A stretch of 64,000 nt of DNA from Cryptomeria japonica (GCF_030272615.1 NC_081408.1:612191673-612255672), one strand, 5' to 3'; numbered from the stretch's first letter, positions 1-11,389 are shown. Translations and numbers: made by a program. The notes: generated from the letters alone by a model not told the origin.

Positions 1-802
1 TGAAAAAATCCTATTTATTTAATTTAACCCCCTTTCCTCTTTTAAATAAATAAAATAAAACATTTATTTAAATCATTAAAATCCCCCCCACTTGCATTCT
101 CCTACAAATGCAAGTTGCAACCATAATTAAAATAAATTAATTTTATTTTAATTTAAATCCTATTTTCCTTCACCCACCAAATCCATTTGCAATCCTAAAT
201 CCCCTTCTAGACCCATCTAACCACTTTCTAACCATTCCTAATTATCCTAATGCATCCCCTAATTATTGTCACATTCCTAAGCAACTTGAAGTCACTTCTC
301 AAAGACTCCAAAGTCTTTGAAAAGCATTTGATGCTTTATGTGTTCAACAAGCTAACCTCTAAAGTATTCCAAACCACTAATAGCTCTTACATGGCCATTA
401 ATGGCTCTTACATAACCATTTATGGTTAAATCCACTTGCTCCCATGGTTAGAGACTTTACCTCTAACTCAACCCTCATGTAACCCATGGGTCTCTTCAAG
501 CATTTATTGCTTTGACCATGGTTATCCTCACTAACTCTTGCGCAAAATTTTATCCATTGGAAAAAGACATTATTCCTTGAATAATGAATTTATTCATTCA
601 ACTCAACATTAACCTTACCTCCCAAGTTAACCCTCAAGTCATGTCAACCATTTAATGCTTCTTCCCTCTCCCCTCAACCCATCTCATGTTGACATTTGTC
701 ATCCTGGGATTGGGTTGAAAATTCTCACATGGATCTTAAGCCCTTCAATCCTGACCTTTGTTGAGATTGTTCAATCTCAACCTTCCATTGCTCCATTTTA
801 CC

Positions 803-810
803 TATAAATA
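803..810 (+). promoter_or_regulatory. TATA box of Tat-1a 5' LTR
   Basis: TATAAATA in the context ACCTATAAATAGAG, identical to the box at 23559-23566 in the other LTR copy. It would set the U3/R border some 30 bases downstream. The solo LTR insertion at 852 sits immediately after the expected start site. Confidence 0.65.
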
Positions 811-851
811 GAGCTCATTTCTTCATAATCCAGATCCTGAAAGCTTGTATG

Positions 852-2058
852 TGTTACTACTTATCAAGTTGCCATTAGTTTTATATCCAAAGTCATTCTA
901 TATACTCTAGTCGGTTATTACTACCGAATCATGCAATCGGTAAGCACATAGCAGTCAGTATGCAAAGTTTAGTCGGTTATAGAAGAAAGCAGTCACATAG
1001 CCCAGTATGCACCGAGCTGTCTACCGAGTATCATTCTATGTCTACCGAGTAGCAAAGATAATACACCGAGTTGATATACACTGAGTGAAACGTGTTACCA
1101 GATTCACTAAACCTGGACACACATATGAAAACATGTTACAAGATTAAGGAACATAGAACCATTATCACATTGGAAATTGCACTTAAAGATTATGTATGAT
1201 TTTGAGGTCATATAACCAATGGAATATTGTGTATAGTTATTCATTCGAGAAATCATGTTTGTAAGATCGAAGCAATGAATCAGATCACCGACATAAGAGA
1301 TCTATTTATACAGCATGGATTAAAGATAAAAATGTAAGATATGAATATACACAAGTGTATGAAGCAAGACATGGATGGTGCATGAGAAAGCACTAAGTGT
1401 TATGACTGTTACAGAGACACAGAGGTCACTAAGAAGAATTTCAGAGAACAGTCTAAGAACAGAGTAAACAGAAGGGTTTACCGAGTTACTTTATGGATTA
1501 CTGAGGTATGCTATAGGCAATGTAATCTTATTTTGAGCACATAGAATCTACTATAACATTCTAGATGTAAAGTTGCAAATAGTTGTAAAGATTTTATTGA
1601 AAATTTTGAATTTGTAAGAGAAACCTTTAACAAGGTAAAAGACTCTAATCAAGTCTATAAATTGTGAAGCCTCTAACCAGGTACAACATTTAGATTAAGT
1701 GTTGTAAAATCCTTTAGCAAGGTAGATCTAATAGATCTTGATACTCCTAATAGGGTAAGCTATCAGAAATAGCTAAACATGTAGCTCTAACCAAGCAACC
1801 TTTATTATTGCAGTAGTGAAGTTGTGGGTGTCATCCCCACTATAGTTTTTCTCTCTAACCAAGAGTTTCTGTGTAACCAAAATATATGTGCTATGGAGTG
1901 AATCATGTATGATTGTTATTTATTTGTTTTAGCTTTATGTTATGTTACAACAGTTTTTGGTTTATGCATAACAGTAAAGATATTGTTGATAGAAGGATTT
2001 GAAGTACTGATTCACCCCTCCCCTCTCAGTACATTAGCTTTCCATATTGGGCCTAACA
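852..2058 (+). mobile_element. Solo LTR alpha, SIRE-like Ty1/copia, TSD GTATG
   Basis: A 1207-bp segment beginning TGTTACTACT and ending GGGCCTAACA is bracketed by GTATG (847-851 and 2059-2063). The uninterrupted homologous site near 23605 (CTTGTATGCATC) shows the empty target. The C/T-rich ACCCCTCCCCTCTCAG run 30-50 bases before the 3' end is typical of SIRE/Maximus copia LTRs and sets the plus orientation. No internal domain remains, so this is a solo LTR from intra-element recombination. ACCGAG/ACCGAA words recur at 920-1090. Small ORFs inside (for example 1905-2087) have no supporting evidence. Confidence 0.88.
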
Positions 2059-2321
2059 GTATGCATTTAACCTATAGTGAATTTTAGAGAGTATTAAGCA
2101 CAATCATCTCACATTGTTATTTTGGGCTAAAATTAATCTTAGTTAATTACATAATATATCATTTTAGCTTGTTCACATTTGCATTTTCATGATCATTCAG
2201 TTTATACTCTTGAATCTCCATAAGACATCCAAAAAATAGTGCAAAAAGCTATTAAGAGATACACTCATTTGGGAATTTGGAGAGGAGAGGAACAAGGGAG
2301 GAGAACCTACAAGCATGGTGG

Positions 2322-2341
2322 AAGGCATTTGGAGATGCCTT
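2322..2341 (+). other. Inverted repeat in U5 (hairpin AAGGCAT/ATGCCTT)
   Basis: A perfect 7-bp stem with a 6-base loop (TTGGAG) in the transcribed part of the LTR. The same structure is intact at 23865-23884 in the shared LTR even though the flanking sequence has diverged. It may be an RNA signal (packaging or 3' processing). The role is unknown. Confidence 0.5.
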
Positions 2342-2505
2342 GTTGCATTTTTTTTCTTTGTTAAATGCTCTATTTTTCTTTTAGTTTCTCTCTTGATATG
2401 CTTGCTTAGGATAGTGTTTGAGCTTTGATTTTATAACATTAACAATCTTGTTTGTTGTTTGTGTTTGTTTATCCTAACAATCCATCCTTTTTGTAGAGCA
2501 TCATT

Positions 2506-2523
2506 TGGTGAATTTGACGTGAA
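2506..2523 (+). other. Primer binding site of Tat-1a (mutated)
   Basis: TGGTGAATTTGACGTGAA lies two bases after the LTR. The intact version at 24062 (TGGTGAACCCGACGTGAA) matches the complement of the 3' end of plant tRNA-Trp as I recall it. Here CCC has become TTT, three C-to-T changes typical of decay of methylated DNA. Confidence 0.75.
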
Positions 2524-2589
2524 TCCAAGAGCAACCATTTTGAAAACTACTAACTTTTTCAATGTTTTAATTGACACACAGGTCATTCT

Positions 2590-2935
2590 CTTGCACTTTT
2601 TTTCTCGCTTTAGCGCCTTCGTAAATTGATACTTTAGTGCTATTGTTCCCACTAATAGCGCTATTGTTCCCACTAATAGCGCTATTGTCCCCAAACTGGC
2701 GATATCGTACATCTTCTAGCGCTATTGATCCTAAAATAGTGCTATCGTTCCTAGTATTAGTGTTTTTGACTCTCTATTTGACAGAGTTAAGTTTGTTGAA
2801 AATGGTTCTTTTAGCACTATTGTCTCTTTATTTAGTGCACTCGCATTTCTTTTAGTGCTATTGTCTATACTATTGCGCTTTCGTGTTAAATAGCGCTTAT
2901 GTTTTTCAGATAGAGTAGCGCTATTTTAACAGAGA
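2590..2935 (+). repeat. Degenerate AGCGCTATTG minisatellite in Tat-1a leader
   Basis: About fifteen variants of TAGCGCTATTGT/C occur at loose spacing. They include two nearly perfect direct copies of a 23-base unit (CCCACTAATAGCGCTATTGTT type) near 2640-2690. The matching array in Tat-1b lies at 24150-24420, at the same place after the primer site. The core AGCGCT is palindromic. No coding role is evident. Confidence 0.8.
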
Positions 2936-4593
2936 GTTATAAGTAAATTCCTTGTAACCAAAAAACCAAAAATTTTAGGCTTGTAGAAACCCACCAAAAC
3001 ATGCGGATTTTTCTAACTAATTATCTTTTGTGCAGGTTTTGACTAACCCCTACAATATGATTTTTAGCAATTTTAGCTTAGGAAGTAAATTTGTTCATAT
3101 TGATAACTTTATCTTTCAATTTAGGATAAAATAAATTCATTTCCCTTTTGGGTTAAAATCAACTACACTTTCATTTGGAGTTTTAAAAAAAGAACCACAT
3201 CTTTCGTTTCGAGCTCTAGAAAAGAATCACACTTGTTTAAAGTTAAAAAGAATCACAAAAACAAACACACAAAATTCTTTTTTTGCGAAGTTAAGAATGA
3301 ATTCTTTTGGTGCTTAAAATAAACAAGGCAAATTTTATTTCTTGCATGAAACTAAAATTCACAATCAACACTTCATTTTTTGCAAGTTAAAAAGAATCCC
3401 CAATTTGTCAAATTTGTTCTCAAATCAATTTACTTCAAACAAAACATGGTCTTGATTCAGTTGACCAGGATTTCCAATCCGTAGATTACAAAAATTTTTG
3501 CCATTGAAGGATAAAAAGAACACCATTTTTGTTGGAGCAACATCTCCAAATAGTTAGATCACATTGCAATGAAAATCAGTTAAAAAGAACAAGTGTTTTT
3601 CGTGATTGGCACATTTGTGCAAAGTTTGTCAAGTGGTCCTACCTCTAACACACACTATCCTCTCCCTTGTCTTTCATGGTCCTAGGTGCAAGAGAAAAGT
3701 GTTAGTAACACTCAAATTTTATCTTTTTAAGAGAGGCCTACCAAGAGACACATCACTCTTGGGAATGACCTCACGTGGTAAATCCTTCGAGCTGCTATAA
3801 AAATCAGCTTTGAGCAAAAGTTGTAGCCTTGGGTATAGTTGTTCCTATAGTGTAACTTTCTGAAAGGACAAATGGGCCCCACCAAAAGTTACAAGGGTCT
3901 TAAATGAGTCACTATAGAGTGAACTTATTTCCAAAAACATCAAAAATTACTAGATACCTTTTTATGTAGAAACCCACCCGTTCTATTGATTGAGAATATT
4001 TGTGATAAATTAAGTGCTAGAGCATAGATGGTTTTTCTCCCAAGATACTCACCATACATATTTCCTTGAGTAGAAACATAGCTTTTTGAAAGGCTAATTT
4101 TAGTTTGATAAAATTGGTGACTCCCCCATCATAGGGATCATCTATTTGTTATGCTCATGCAAGACTTAGTATATCACATCCTTACCTGCCACAATGGGAT
4201 TCATAAGGTATGTAGTACCAAAGTTGAAGAAATATCAAGATGTGGGCTGAAATTATCGCAACTACCCATTTGACCTTAGGGATAAAGTGTGTTTGAAGTG
4301 TCTTCATTTTGTGTCAAGACTAGTGACAACTGAGCCGACTTTAGGATTTTTTGTAAAAACATACACAAAAACATTTCGAAAGAGGGTCAAAAGTTCAAAG
4401 GTTGGGTTGATTTAGACCCACACCTATTTGTGCCTTTTGAGGAAACATCATTGTGTTTGTGTGCTTGCTCTGTTTTCTTGTTAAACAAAATCAAAAACCA
4501 ATTAAAAAACAAGTATTCATCCAACACAAAATTTTCAAAAACCAAAATTTGGCAAAAATTAAAACAAAGTGCAAAAACCAAATATCAAATTAT
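2936..4593 (+). other. Tat-1a untranslated leader
   Basis: This stretch aligns with 24420-24908 plus 49529-50722 of Tat-1b. Several blocks are well conserved between the copies, for example the segment around 3640-3850 (AGGTGCAAGAGAAAAGTG, GAGAGGCCTACCAAG) and 4020-4160. I see no sustained ORF shared by both copies until ORF1. One unit of the repeat that is expanded in Tat-1b is present near 3300-3380. Confidence 0.6.
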
Positions 4594-4977
4594 ATGACCA
4601 TCCTTCACATTTTGAGAAAGAGTTATCTTCATAAACATATCAATTTGAAGAAAAGACCATTAACCTCAAAGGAATTCATCAAAAGAAGGAAATTTTTCTA
4701 TCTCAAAAGACAAATTTTTTTCTCACATAGAGCCTTCTTGCGCCACATGCATCTATATCTTCAAGGAAAATCTAGCAAGTTTGATCAAGAGTCTCTAAAC
4801 TGTAGAGCTTTTACTCAATATAGAGCTTTGAGTTATCATAAAAACAAAGGAGGCAAAATCAATCTTGCCTTCTTTCTAGACATTTGCATCACATATAACA
4901 TAGCTCGGGAAGAACCACCAACCCCCAAGAGAGAAGAGGAAGAATTTGTCCCATTTGTAACACAAAGTTTTTATTGA
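4594..4977 (+). CDS. ORF1: conserved small basic protein upstream of gag (Tat-1a)
   Basis: About 127 residues starting MTILHILRKS and ending just after a Glu-rich REEEEFVPFV segment. Unlike gag and pol in this copy it has no internal stop or frameshift. The ORF in this copy extends upstream to 4453, but the Met at 4594 is chosen because it aligns with the first Met of the Tat-1b homologue at 50723. It is rich in Lys/Arg, His, Phe and Tyr, with a shared central block (RRKFFYL, AF, HMHLYLQGKS, QYRALSYHKNKGGKINL, CITYN.AREEPPTP). Many differences between the copies fall at third codon positions, which suggests past selection on the protein. No known domain is recognised. Ogre elements of the same lineage also have an ORF before gag, but I cannot show homology. 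Confidence 0.6.
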   Translation: MTILHILRKSYLHKHINLKKRPLTSKEFIKRRKFFYLKRQIFFSHRAFLRHMHLYLQGKSSKFDQESLNCRAFTQYRALSYHKNKGGKINLAFFLDICITYNIAREEPPTPKREEEEFVPFVTQSFY

Positions 4978-5407
4978 AGTTAACATTCCATCCATTCTCA
5001 CATTCATACATCTTCAATCCATTCCAACTCTCGAAACATAAAGAGGTCTTGTCCTAGGTTCTTTTTAGATATTGCTTGAATAAAAACTAACACATCACTT
5101 TTTAGAGTGTCTCTACATCTAGGATAAACTCATCCTAAGAGGCATTTCTACATAGGTTAAAACTAGTCTATGAGTGCATCCTCTCATTACTAGCTAGCTT
5201 GGTCTATAACACATCTCAGGCCTCTCTATACCTTATCATATCAAACATTGTCAACAAACACAAAAGCAATTCACAAAAGGACTTTGGTAACATCTACCTT
5301 TAGTGTTAGAGATCCATATGCTAAACACTTCACCAAACATTTATCTCTCATTCCATCACCAACTCATAATCATTTTCACCAAAATTCAACAACAACTTTC
5401 AAACAAA
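4978..5407 (+). other. ORF1-gag intergenic segment (Tat-1a)
   Basis: A 430-base spacer that aligns with 51095-51543 in Tat-1b. Conserved islands include TCTCTTTAGATATTGCTTGAAT-like and TAGAGTGTCT.CATCTAGGATAAACTCATCCT-like blocks. No coding signal is consistent between copies. The gag frame is open upstream of its chosen start, to 5303. Confidence 0.55.
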
Positions 5408-6517
5408 ATGGCTCAAACCAGATCAAGGTCTAGACAACTAGAGATCAAGGAGGAAGAGGAGGAAAATCTCAATGAATTCCAAGAATCTCTTGGAGGAAAC
5501 ACAAATGATGAAAATCCTAGTACTCCCACTCCTGAAGCAATAGAGAGGGCACAACACAACCCCCTCTTCAATCAACTTTTTGATGAAATCCTCAAAAACA
5601 ACACTGATGCTCACTTTTTGAGACTTTCTCAAGAGGGAGTGAAACTACCCTCTGATTTTAATACTGCACAATTATGGCAAGCATCAGAACACCATAGTTG
5701 TAATGAGGGTGGAAGAGGTCAAGATAATTTTAGATATGACCTTCATCAAGGAAATACCCCACATCCTCCTCCTAATGACATTGACATGTTGAGGCAACAA
5801 GTCAAGAATTTAACCCAACAACTCCACAATGGTGTGAAAACTACCCAATTTTCACTTAATGATATTTGTCCCTATCCCTTTGATAGGAATCTACATATCC
5901 CACCTTTTCCACGAGGGTTTGAAACACCTAAGTTTGAAAAGTATCGAGGAAAAGGAGAACCTCAAGATCATGTCCAAGAATTTCACTCAGCTTGCCTAGA
6001 AGTGGCATATGAAGACACATATCTAATGCATCTCTTTCCTCAGAGTTTGGGAGGAACAACCATGCAATACTTTTCCCGACTAACAGGCGGCATTAGGACA
6101 TTCAAAGAATTGGTCCAAAAGTTCATTGCACTTTATTCACATAACATAGAGCATGATGTCACCATGGCAGATTTGTGTAACACCAAGCAAAAACCAGGGG
6201 AGTTATTTTCAGCTTTCCTACAACGATGGCGACAAATCTAGTAGACATTCTCTTCAATTACCTGAACGAGAGCTAGTGGAAATATTTATTTCCAACTTGA
6301 ATGAAGAAATGGAATTCCATATAGACATGAAAGGCACAGAGTCCTTTAATGACATGATCACCCAGGGTTTAAAATGTGAATGTGCCCTCATCAAAAAGGG
6401 GCTTATCAAGATATACAATGAACCAAAAGACGGTCCTCACTCACGCTTTAATAGTGATAAACCCAACATCTAGAATAAAAATAAAAACATTGACAATGAT
6501 GGGGTTGTGGATGCAAG
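5408..6517 (+). pseudogene. gag: gag N-terminal and capsid part, Tat-1a
   Basis: The start MAQTRSRSRQ is chosen because MAHTRSRTRK opens the Tat-1b copy. An acidic N-terminal segment (EEEEENLNEF) and a Pro-rich stretch are followed by the retrotransposon gag (capsid) domain, recognised from PFDRNLH, FETPKFEKYRGKGEP.DHV, FPQSLGGTT and DLCNTKQKPGE. The first frame stops at 6239-6241. Comparison with Tat-1b shows a one-base loss just before it. The reading continues in another frame from about 6242 (LVEIFISNLNEEM) to the solo LTR at 6518. The protein would form the particle shell. This copy is broken by frameshift and insertion. Confidence 0.88.
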
Positions 6518-7573
6518 TGTTGGTAATTTGGTATGGTTTTGTCATTGATGTCAACACCTACTAAAAGTATTTTGGATATCCTTAAACATTCACCGGCAAG
6601 CAAGTAATTATTGCATAGTTACTGGTATATGGTACACCAGTAGGATATAATGATCACCGGCACTTGGAATGGCATGGAAGACACTTGGTAATCTCAAAGA
6701 CATCGTGTGGACATCTTGTCTTGGAGAATTGGTCATTGGTATATTCATATTTGTATATTTGCTTTTACCAGCAAATAGGTCCAAGGTTATCCAAGGTTAC
6801 ACCTGCAGGTTTATCTTTTCTAGATCAGCATGGCATGCTATGGAGATGATTAATTAATGTTGTAAATGCATTAAGCGGACATGTTCAATCGGTTATTGCA
6901 TCGGATATTATATTATTTGTAAAATGTTTTTATTGTAATATCTTGTAGAGCCAACCTACTAAAAATAGTCTTAGGTTATGGTATAAATGTAAGGTCTTAA
7001 TTGTAAGATCGAATGTGGAATGTGAAGAAGGTATATTGTGAAGGGATATGCGATATTAAGTAGAGCTATACATGAAGACATCATTTGAAGGTGAAGCTAG
7101 GTTTTTGTGAAAGCATATTAGCATTACACCGGTACTGAATCGAGAATATAAAGATGCTATTTTGAGCAATACATTCTTATTGGATTTAACCATCCAATTG
7201 TAGTCAGTGTAACTCCCATTTGTGTTTGAGCAGTGAGCTCTAGGCGCTTTCCCTTTCTACATGTGTAGACCCCATTTATGTACACTTACTATCTGCAGTA
7301 GTATCATCTGATTGTAGGTAAGGCTTCCCACCATGGTTTTTCCCCTTACAGGGTTTCCACATACAAACATTGGTGTTATGTGTTGTGGATGATTTTATCT
7401 TTTGGTTTCATGCATTAATATTTACCGGTATTGCATTTATCTGTTAAATCTGTCCACTGGTATAACAGGCTGTCTCACCGATATTAAAGCAGTAATTGAT
7501 TAAGTTTTTTTTGGTATAAAGTTTTAGACAATTGATTCACCCCCCCCCTCTCAGTTGTCCTCAGGACCTAACA
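6518..7573 (+). mobile_element. Solo LTR beta, SIRE-like Ty1/copia, TSD GCAAG
   Basis: A 1056-bp insertion begins TGTTGGTAATTTGG and ends CAGGACCTAACA, flanked by GCAAG at 6513-6517 and 7574-7578. The empty site is visible in the Tat-1b gag near 52650 (GGATGCTAGAACTATC). Near the 3' end ATTCACCCCCCCCCTCTCAG is the usual SIRE-type signature. A near-identical LTR in inverse orientation lies at 63041-64000. There is no internal region, so this is a solo LTR. Confidence 0.9.
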
Positions 7574-7578
7574 GCAAG

Positions 7579-9330
7579 GACTATCAAGAGTGCACAACCT
7601 GTGGTCCAATTTGCTAGGCAAAACCCCCCTCCTAAGAACAACATGGTTTCCCCCTTGCCAAATCAAGGGTGCAATGCACCACAAGAGGAACCGAGACAAC
7701 AACATCAAAATTATAAACCAAAATGTACATACACTCCCTTAGGGGAACCTATTGAAACAATGTTATGTCAATTGGTCTCCTCAAATCTGGTAACCTTACC
7801 AAAGACATCTAATTATGAACCTCAGGTCAAACCTCCATGGTGGAGGGATAATGAACATTGTGAATTCCATGAAGGGAAAGGGCATAAAACAAGTAACTGT
7901 CATAGATTGAAAGATCTTGTTCAGGATCTTATTGACTGAGGAGAGATTAAAATTGAAGGAAACGACCCAAAAACCACAAATAATGATCATCTTATGTTTA
8001 AAAGTCCACTTCCATCACAAGATCAGAGGGGTCCTTCCACTTCAAGATGAAACACAAATATAGCTGATTATATGCGAGCCACCTATAATTACACTGTGAA
8101 TCACCTATATGATGCCAATGAACAAATTGCAACCATTACCATCAAAGATCCAAGCCCTACCTGCAATGTTGTTATGCGTTGTAGCAAGATCACCATTAAA
8201 GCAGCTCCACAAGGCACAACCTCCATCCCAAAGCAGTATAACCTTGTGGAACAATTAGATAAGATGTTTGCACTTATATCCATCTTAGAGATTTTGTCCC
8301 TATCCCCATCCCATAAAACGATCTTGGTTCAAGCTCTCCAAGAGGCGTCAGTCCCTACCAATCTAAATATAGATCAATTTCAAGCTATGGTTGGTAGTCT
8401 GAGGTCATCACCATGTCTCACTTTCTCTGAAAATGACAATACATCCTTCCAACAACCTCATAATGCCTCACTCCATATTGAGGATTTATCAACCAACATA
8501 GGATCAAGCGAGTCTTCATCGACAATGGAGCAGGCCTAAATATCTATACATTATAATTGATCACAACATTGGGATATGCAGTTGAATCAGTAGACCCCCA
8601 CAAAAACATAACCATAAAAGCCTATGATGATGTAGAGCGTTCTTTAAAAGGAGTAGTTGTGTTACCAATCCGAGTGGGCCCAGTGGTGAAGCACATCATA
8701 TGTCAAGTTTTGGACCTTCCTCTACCATATAATTTGTTGTTAGGAAGACCTTGGATACATTACATGCAAGCCGTTTCATCCACCTATCACAATTGTATCA
8801 AGTTCCCTCATAATGGTGTAGAAATTATAATCCTGGGCGATGCAAATCCATTTGCATATTGTAACAATATCAACCATCAGCCAGAGATTATTGTCCCCAA
8901 CAACAGAGAACCTATCCCATCTACATCATATGTAAGTCCAACCTCTCTTTCCAATTCAAACACCACTACACCAAAGCAAGAGAAGCTAAAGAAGAAAATG
9001 GTGGAGGAGGGTTCTGGGGAGTATAATCTAAGCCAACTCTTTTGTGTTGGGCAAGTACCCACTTCCCCTAGAACTCATGGTAAGCCTCAAAGGTTACTTC
9101 AAACACCACTGGTCAAGCCAACATGCACTTTGGTACCTTTTAACCCTGGAAAGAGTCAGGAAGAGGAGACCAGAGATGAGGACTTAGCAGAATGGTTCTA
9201 TAAAGACCCTATCACCACAAAAATCCCACAAGTTAAGCTTCCCATAAATCAATATGGCAAAGGCCTTACCATTATGAAAAGAATGGGCAATGATGGTCAG
9301 AGTGCTTTGGGACCTTGCAAGCAAGGATGA
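7579..9330 (+). pseudogene. gag C-terminus, zinc knuckle, protease and G-patch-like segment, Tat-1a
   Basis: After the solo LTR the gag frame resumes. A nucleocapsid motif at 7859-7900 reads C-x2-H-x3-GH-x4-C (CEFHEGKGHKTSNC), the CHHC variant used by Tat elements. Stops occur at 7937 and near 8048. A one-base loss near 8485 moves the frame to the aspartic protease, with DNGAG at 8521 (D-N-G in place of D-S/T-G, common in Tat) and the flap-side motif NLLLGRPWIH near 8740. A Ser/Thr/Pro linker follows, then YNLSQLFCVGQVPTSPRTHGKP. Last comes a G-patch-like tail at 9247-9330 (YGKGLTIMKRMG.DGQSALG). Expected role: release of Gag and Pol products, and RNA binding by knuckle and G-patch. Confidence 0.85.
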
Positions 9331-9901
9331 CATGAGTCACTGTAGCCAGAATTAAAGCCTAAAGATAACACGAGATTAGGCTTTCAAAAGGAGACTCTTC
9401 CTAAGCTCAAATTCAAAGGGAAACCCGAAAAACCTCTATATCAACCTAATACCCTAAAGAGGCCACCCTTGATTATATCAGCAGCACCAAAAACTAAACC
9501 AATTGCCCCAAAGCGGCTGAGAATCCCAACAATACCATCCACAACACCAATCAAACCAGAAACCCCATTAGTAGTAGCAACTGCATCAATAGCACCATTA
9601 ACAGTATCAGAAGCCCCAACGGTATCGATAACACCGATAATTCCATCAGAAGCAACAGATTCAACAATAATGATACTCCTAGTATCAGATTCACTGATCC
9701 CAATAATCCTCCCCACAACACCAACCATTCCATCTCCAAAGGTACATCAACCGATCACACCTACGGTATTTAACTCAAAGCATATCCTGATATGGTATAG
9801 TAATCATATACTAGAAAGTGACTCAGAGATCGACTCACATCATTGGGAATTTGATTTTGTGCCTCTCAATACTTCAGATGAGGAAGACACATCACCACCT
9901 C
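9331..9901 (+). pseudogene. Pro/Thr/Ile-rich linker between G-patch and RT, Tat-1a
   Basis: In frame with the protease apart from stops just after 9328, this codes a low-complexity tract of Pro, Thr, Ile, Ser and Ala (9469-9760). An acidic segment follows (ESDSEIDSHHWEFDFVPLNTSDEEDTSPP). The Tat-1b equivalent is 54416-54935. The complete minus-strand element inserted at the end of it (TSD ACCTC at 9897-9901). Confidence 0.75.
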
Positions 9902-11089
9902 TGATGAATACTAAGAGGGGGGGGTGAATTAGTATACCAAAAAATACTGAACTCAAACACTTTAACAGACTAGCAATAAACTGGTAAACCAATTTTGCAA
10001 ACACACCGGTTAACACCCATGCAAACCAAATAGAAAATAAGGCATTCACCCACAGAAGCACAATCACCATAACACAAGAGATTTTGACGTGGAAACCCAA
10101 ATGGGAAAAACCATGATGAGATGAAACTCAAAAGTAACTATATGCAGAATAGTAACCAAACTGGTTAAGGTCATACAATGTTCTTTACCAAAATAGATAC
10201 TGTTAGGAATCTCAATCTTTGTTAGGAGATAAGTCCGATTAAAGACTACCTTGTGAGAGGATTTCAGATCCATAGTTGTGAACCACCTTGTTAGAGGAGT
10301 TACAAAGGCTCTGCCAAGCCTACCCTGTTAACGGTTTTTAGACTTGTCGAAGATGTAAGTAATCAACAAGTGAGTGATCTAGATACTAGCACAGTATGCT
10401 TGGTTAGATCCTTGATAGCTCACTGTTAATGCATCTCAGCATTACTTTAGTCTTCAATATCTCCACTCTCTATTAATTTGCACAAACTTGATCTTTTCTC
10501 CTTAGATCATAATGCAAAAACTCATGCACTATTAAAAACCCTTAACAACAGGTAAAACCCTAGAAATGATGTCCTTATAAAGGAATCAGATTTCATGTCG
10601 GTCCAATAGAATTACATTGCAAGTTCCTAGGTTCAGTGCATCTAGACACATTTGGTAATGTGGCACAAAATCACTGTCAAAGTGTCGGTGGATGGTAACT
10701 CATCACAAAAATACCGGCTGGTAACTCATCACAAAGTATTACCAGTTTACACGACTTTACTAATTACTGGTTGGTAACTCAGAGTAATACCGGTTTACAG
10801 AACTTTACTAATTATCGGGTGACAGAAATGAAGACTAGGAAAATGATAACTATTTCTTTTAGTTCCTTTGCTTTACTCCGCTTGAGATCCTCAAACTGCT
10901 TGAGGTCTTCATGCCGCTTGGGATCGGTAAACACTTTTTGCAAAACATCGATAGTCTAAAGACTATAATACATGATACCGGTTTGGAACAAATACCGGTT
11001 GAGCATAACTCATACATACAAAAAGTGATCTCAAAGCAAGTGTGTGTCCATCAATGACAATCACAACATAATCATCAAAAATGCCAACA
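9902..11089 (-). repeat. 3' LTR of element gamma
   Basis: Bounded by TGATGAATAC on the left and TGCCAACA on the right in plus-strand reading. It carries the SIRE-like C-tract near the LTR end (AGAGGGGGGGGTGAATTAGTATACC on the plus strand). An internal duplication of about 55 bases (GGTAACTCA.....ACTTTACTAATTA twice) lies at 10690-10820 and is also present in the partner LTR at 16200-16325. ACCGGT words are frequent. Confidence 0.88.
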
Positions 11090-11102
11090 ATCTCCCCCTT
11101 TG
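11090..11102 (-). other. Polypurine tract of element gamma
   Basis: The minus strand reads AAAGGGGGAGAT directly before the 3' LTR start TGTTGG. This is the plus-strand primer site in the position and form usual for plant copia elements (GCCAAAGGGGGAGAT). It fixes which LTR is the 3' one. Confidence 0.85.
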
Positions 11103-11389
11103 GCATTGATGGCAACACTTAGAAAAAATTTTGACATCTAAGTGTTTTACAAAGAAAATGCCATAATCAAAATTACTCCTCCTAAGCATATACACTATCC
11201 CTTTTGCAGAAAGTACAATGTATACTACTCCCTTATAGAAATAAACATGTAAGTATACATATCATGCATCAAAATTTTAAATACATAGGAAGACTTCTCC
11301 CCCTTTGCCAACAATGACAAAGTGCAGCTAAATAACCCCTGTTTTTATTAGCAAAAATAAGAGTTTATGACAATAAAAAGTTTCTTATT

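Larger units (their letters stand above)
1..2503 (+). repeat. 5' LTR of Tat-1a (left end off window, interrupted by solo LTR)
   Basis: Bases 1-851 and 2059-2503 align by eye with about 22790-24059. The right edge is the CA of GAGCATCA at 2503, two bases before the primer binding site, exactly as at 24059 in the other copy. It holds a TATAAATA box at 803 and a perfect short inverted repeat at 2322-2341. The LTR is split by a 1207-bp insertion (852-2058). The left boundary lies upstream of the window, so the LTR length cannot be read here. Confidence 0.85.

Noticed and set aside
1905-2087. Small plus-strand ORF MYDCYLFVLA
   Set aside because: It spans the end of a solo LTR and its target site, so it cannot be an original gene.
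2590-2935. CRISPR-like array of AGCGCTATTG repeats
   Set aside because: Spacing and units are irregular, there are no cas genes, and it lies in a plant retrotransposon leader.
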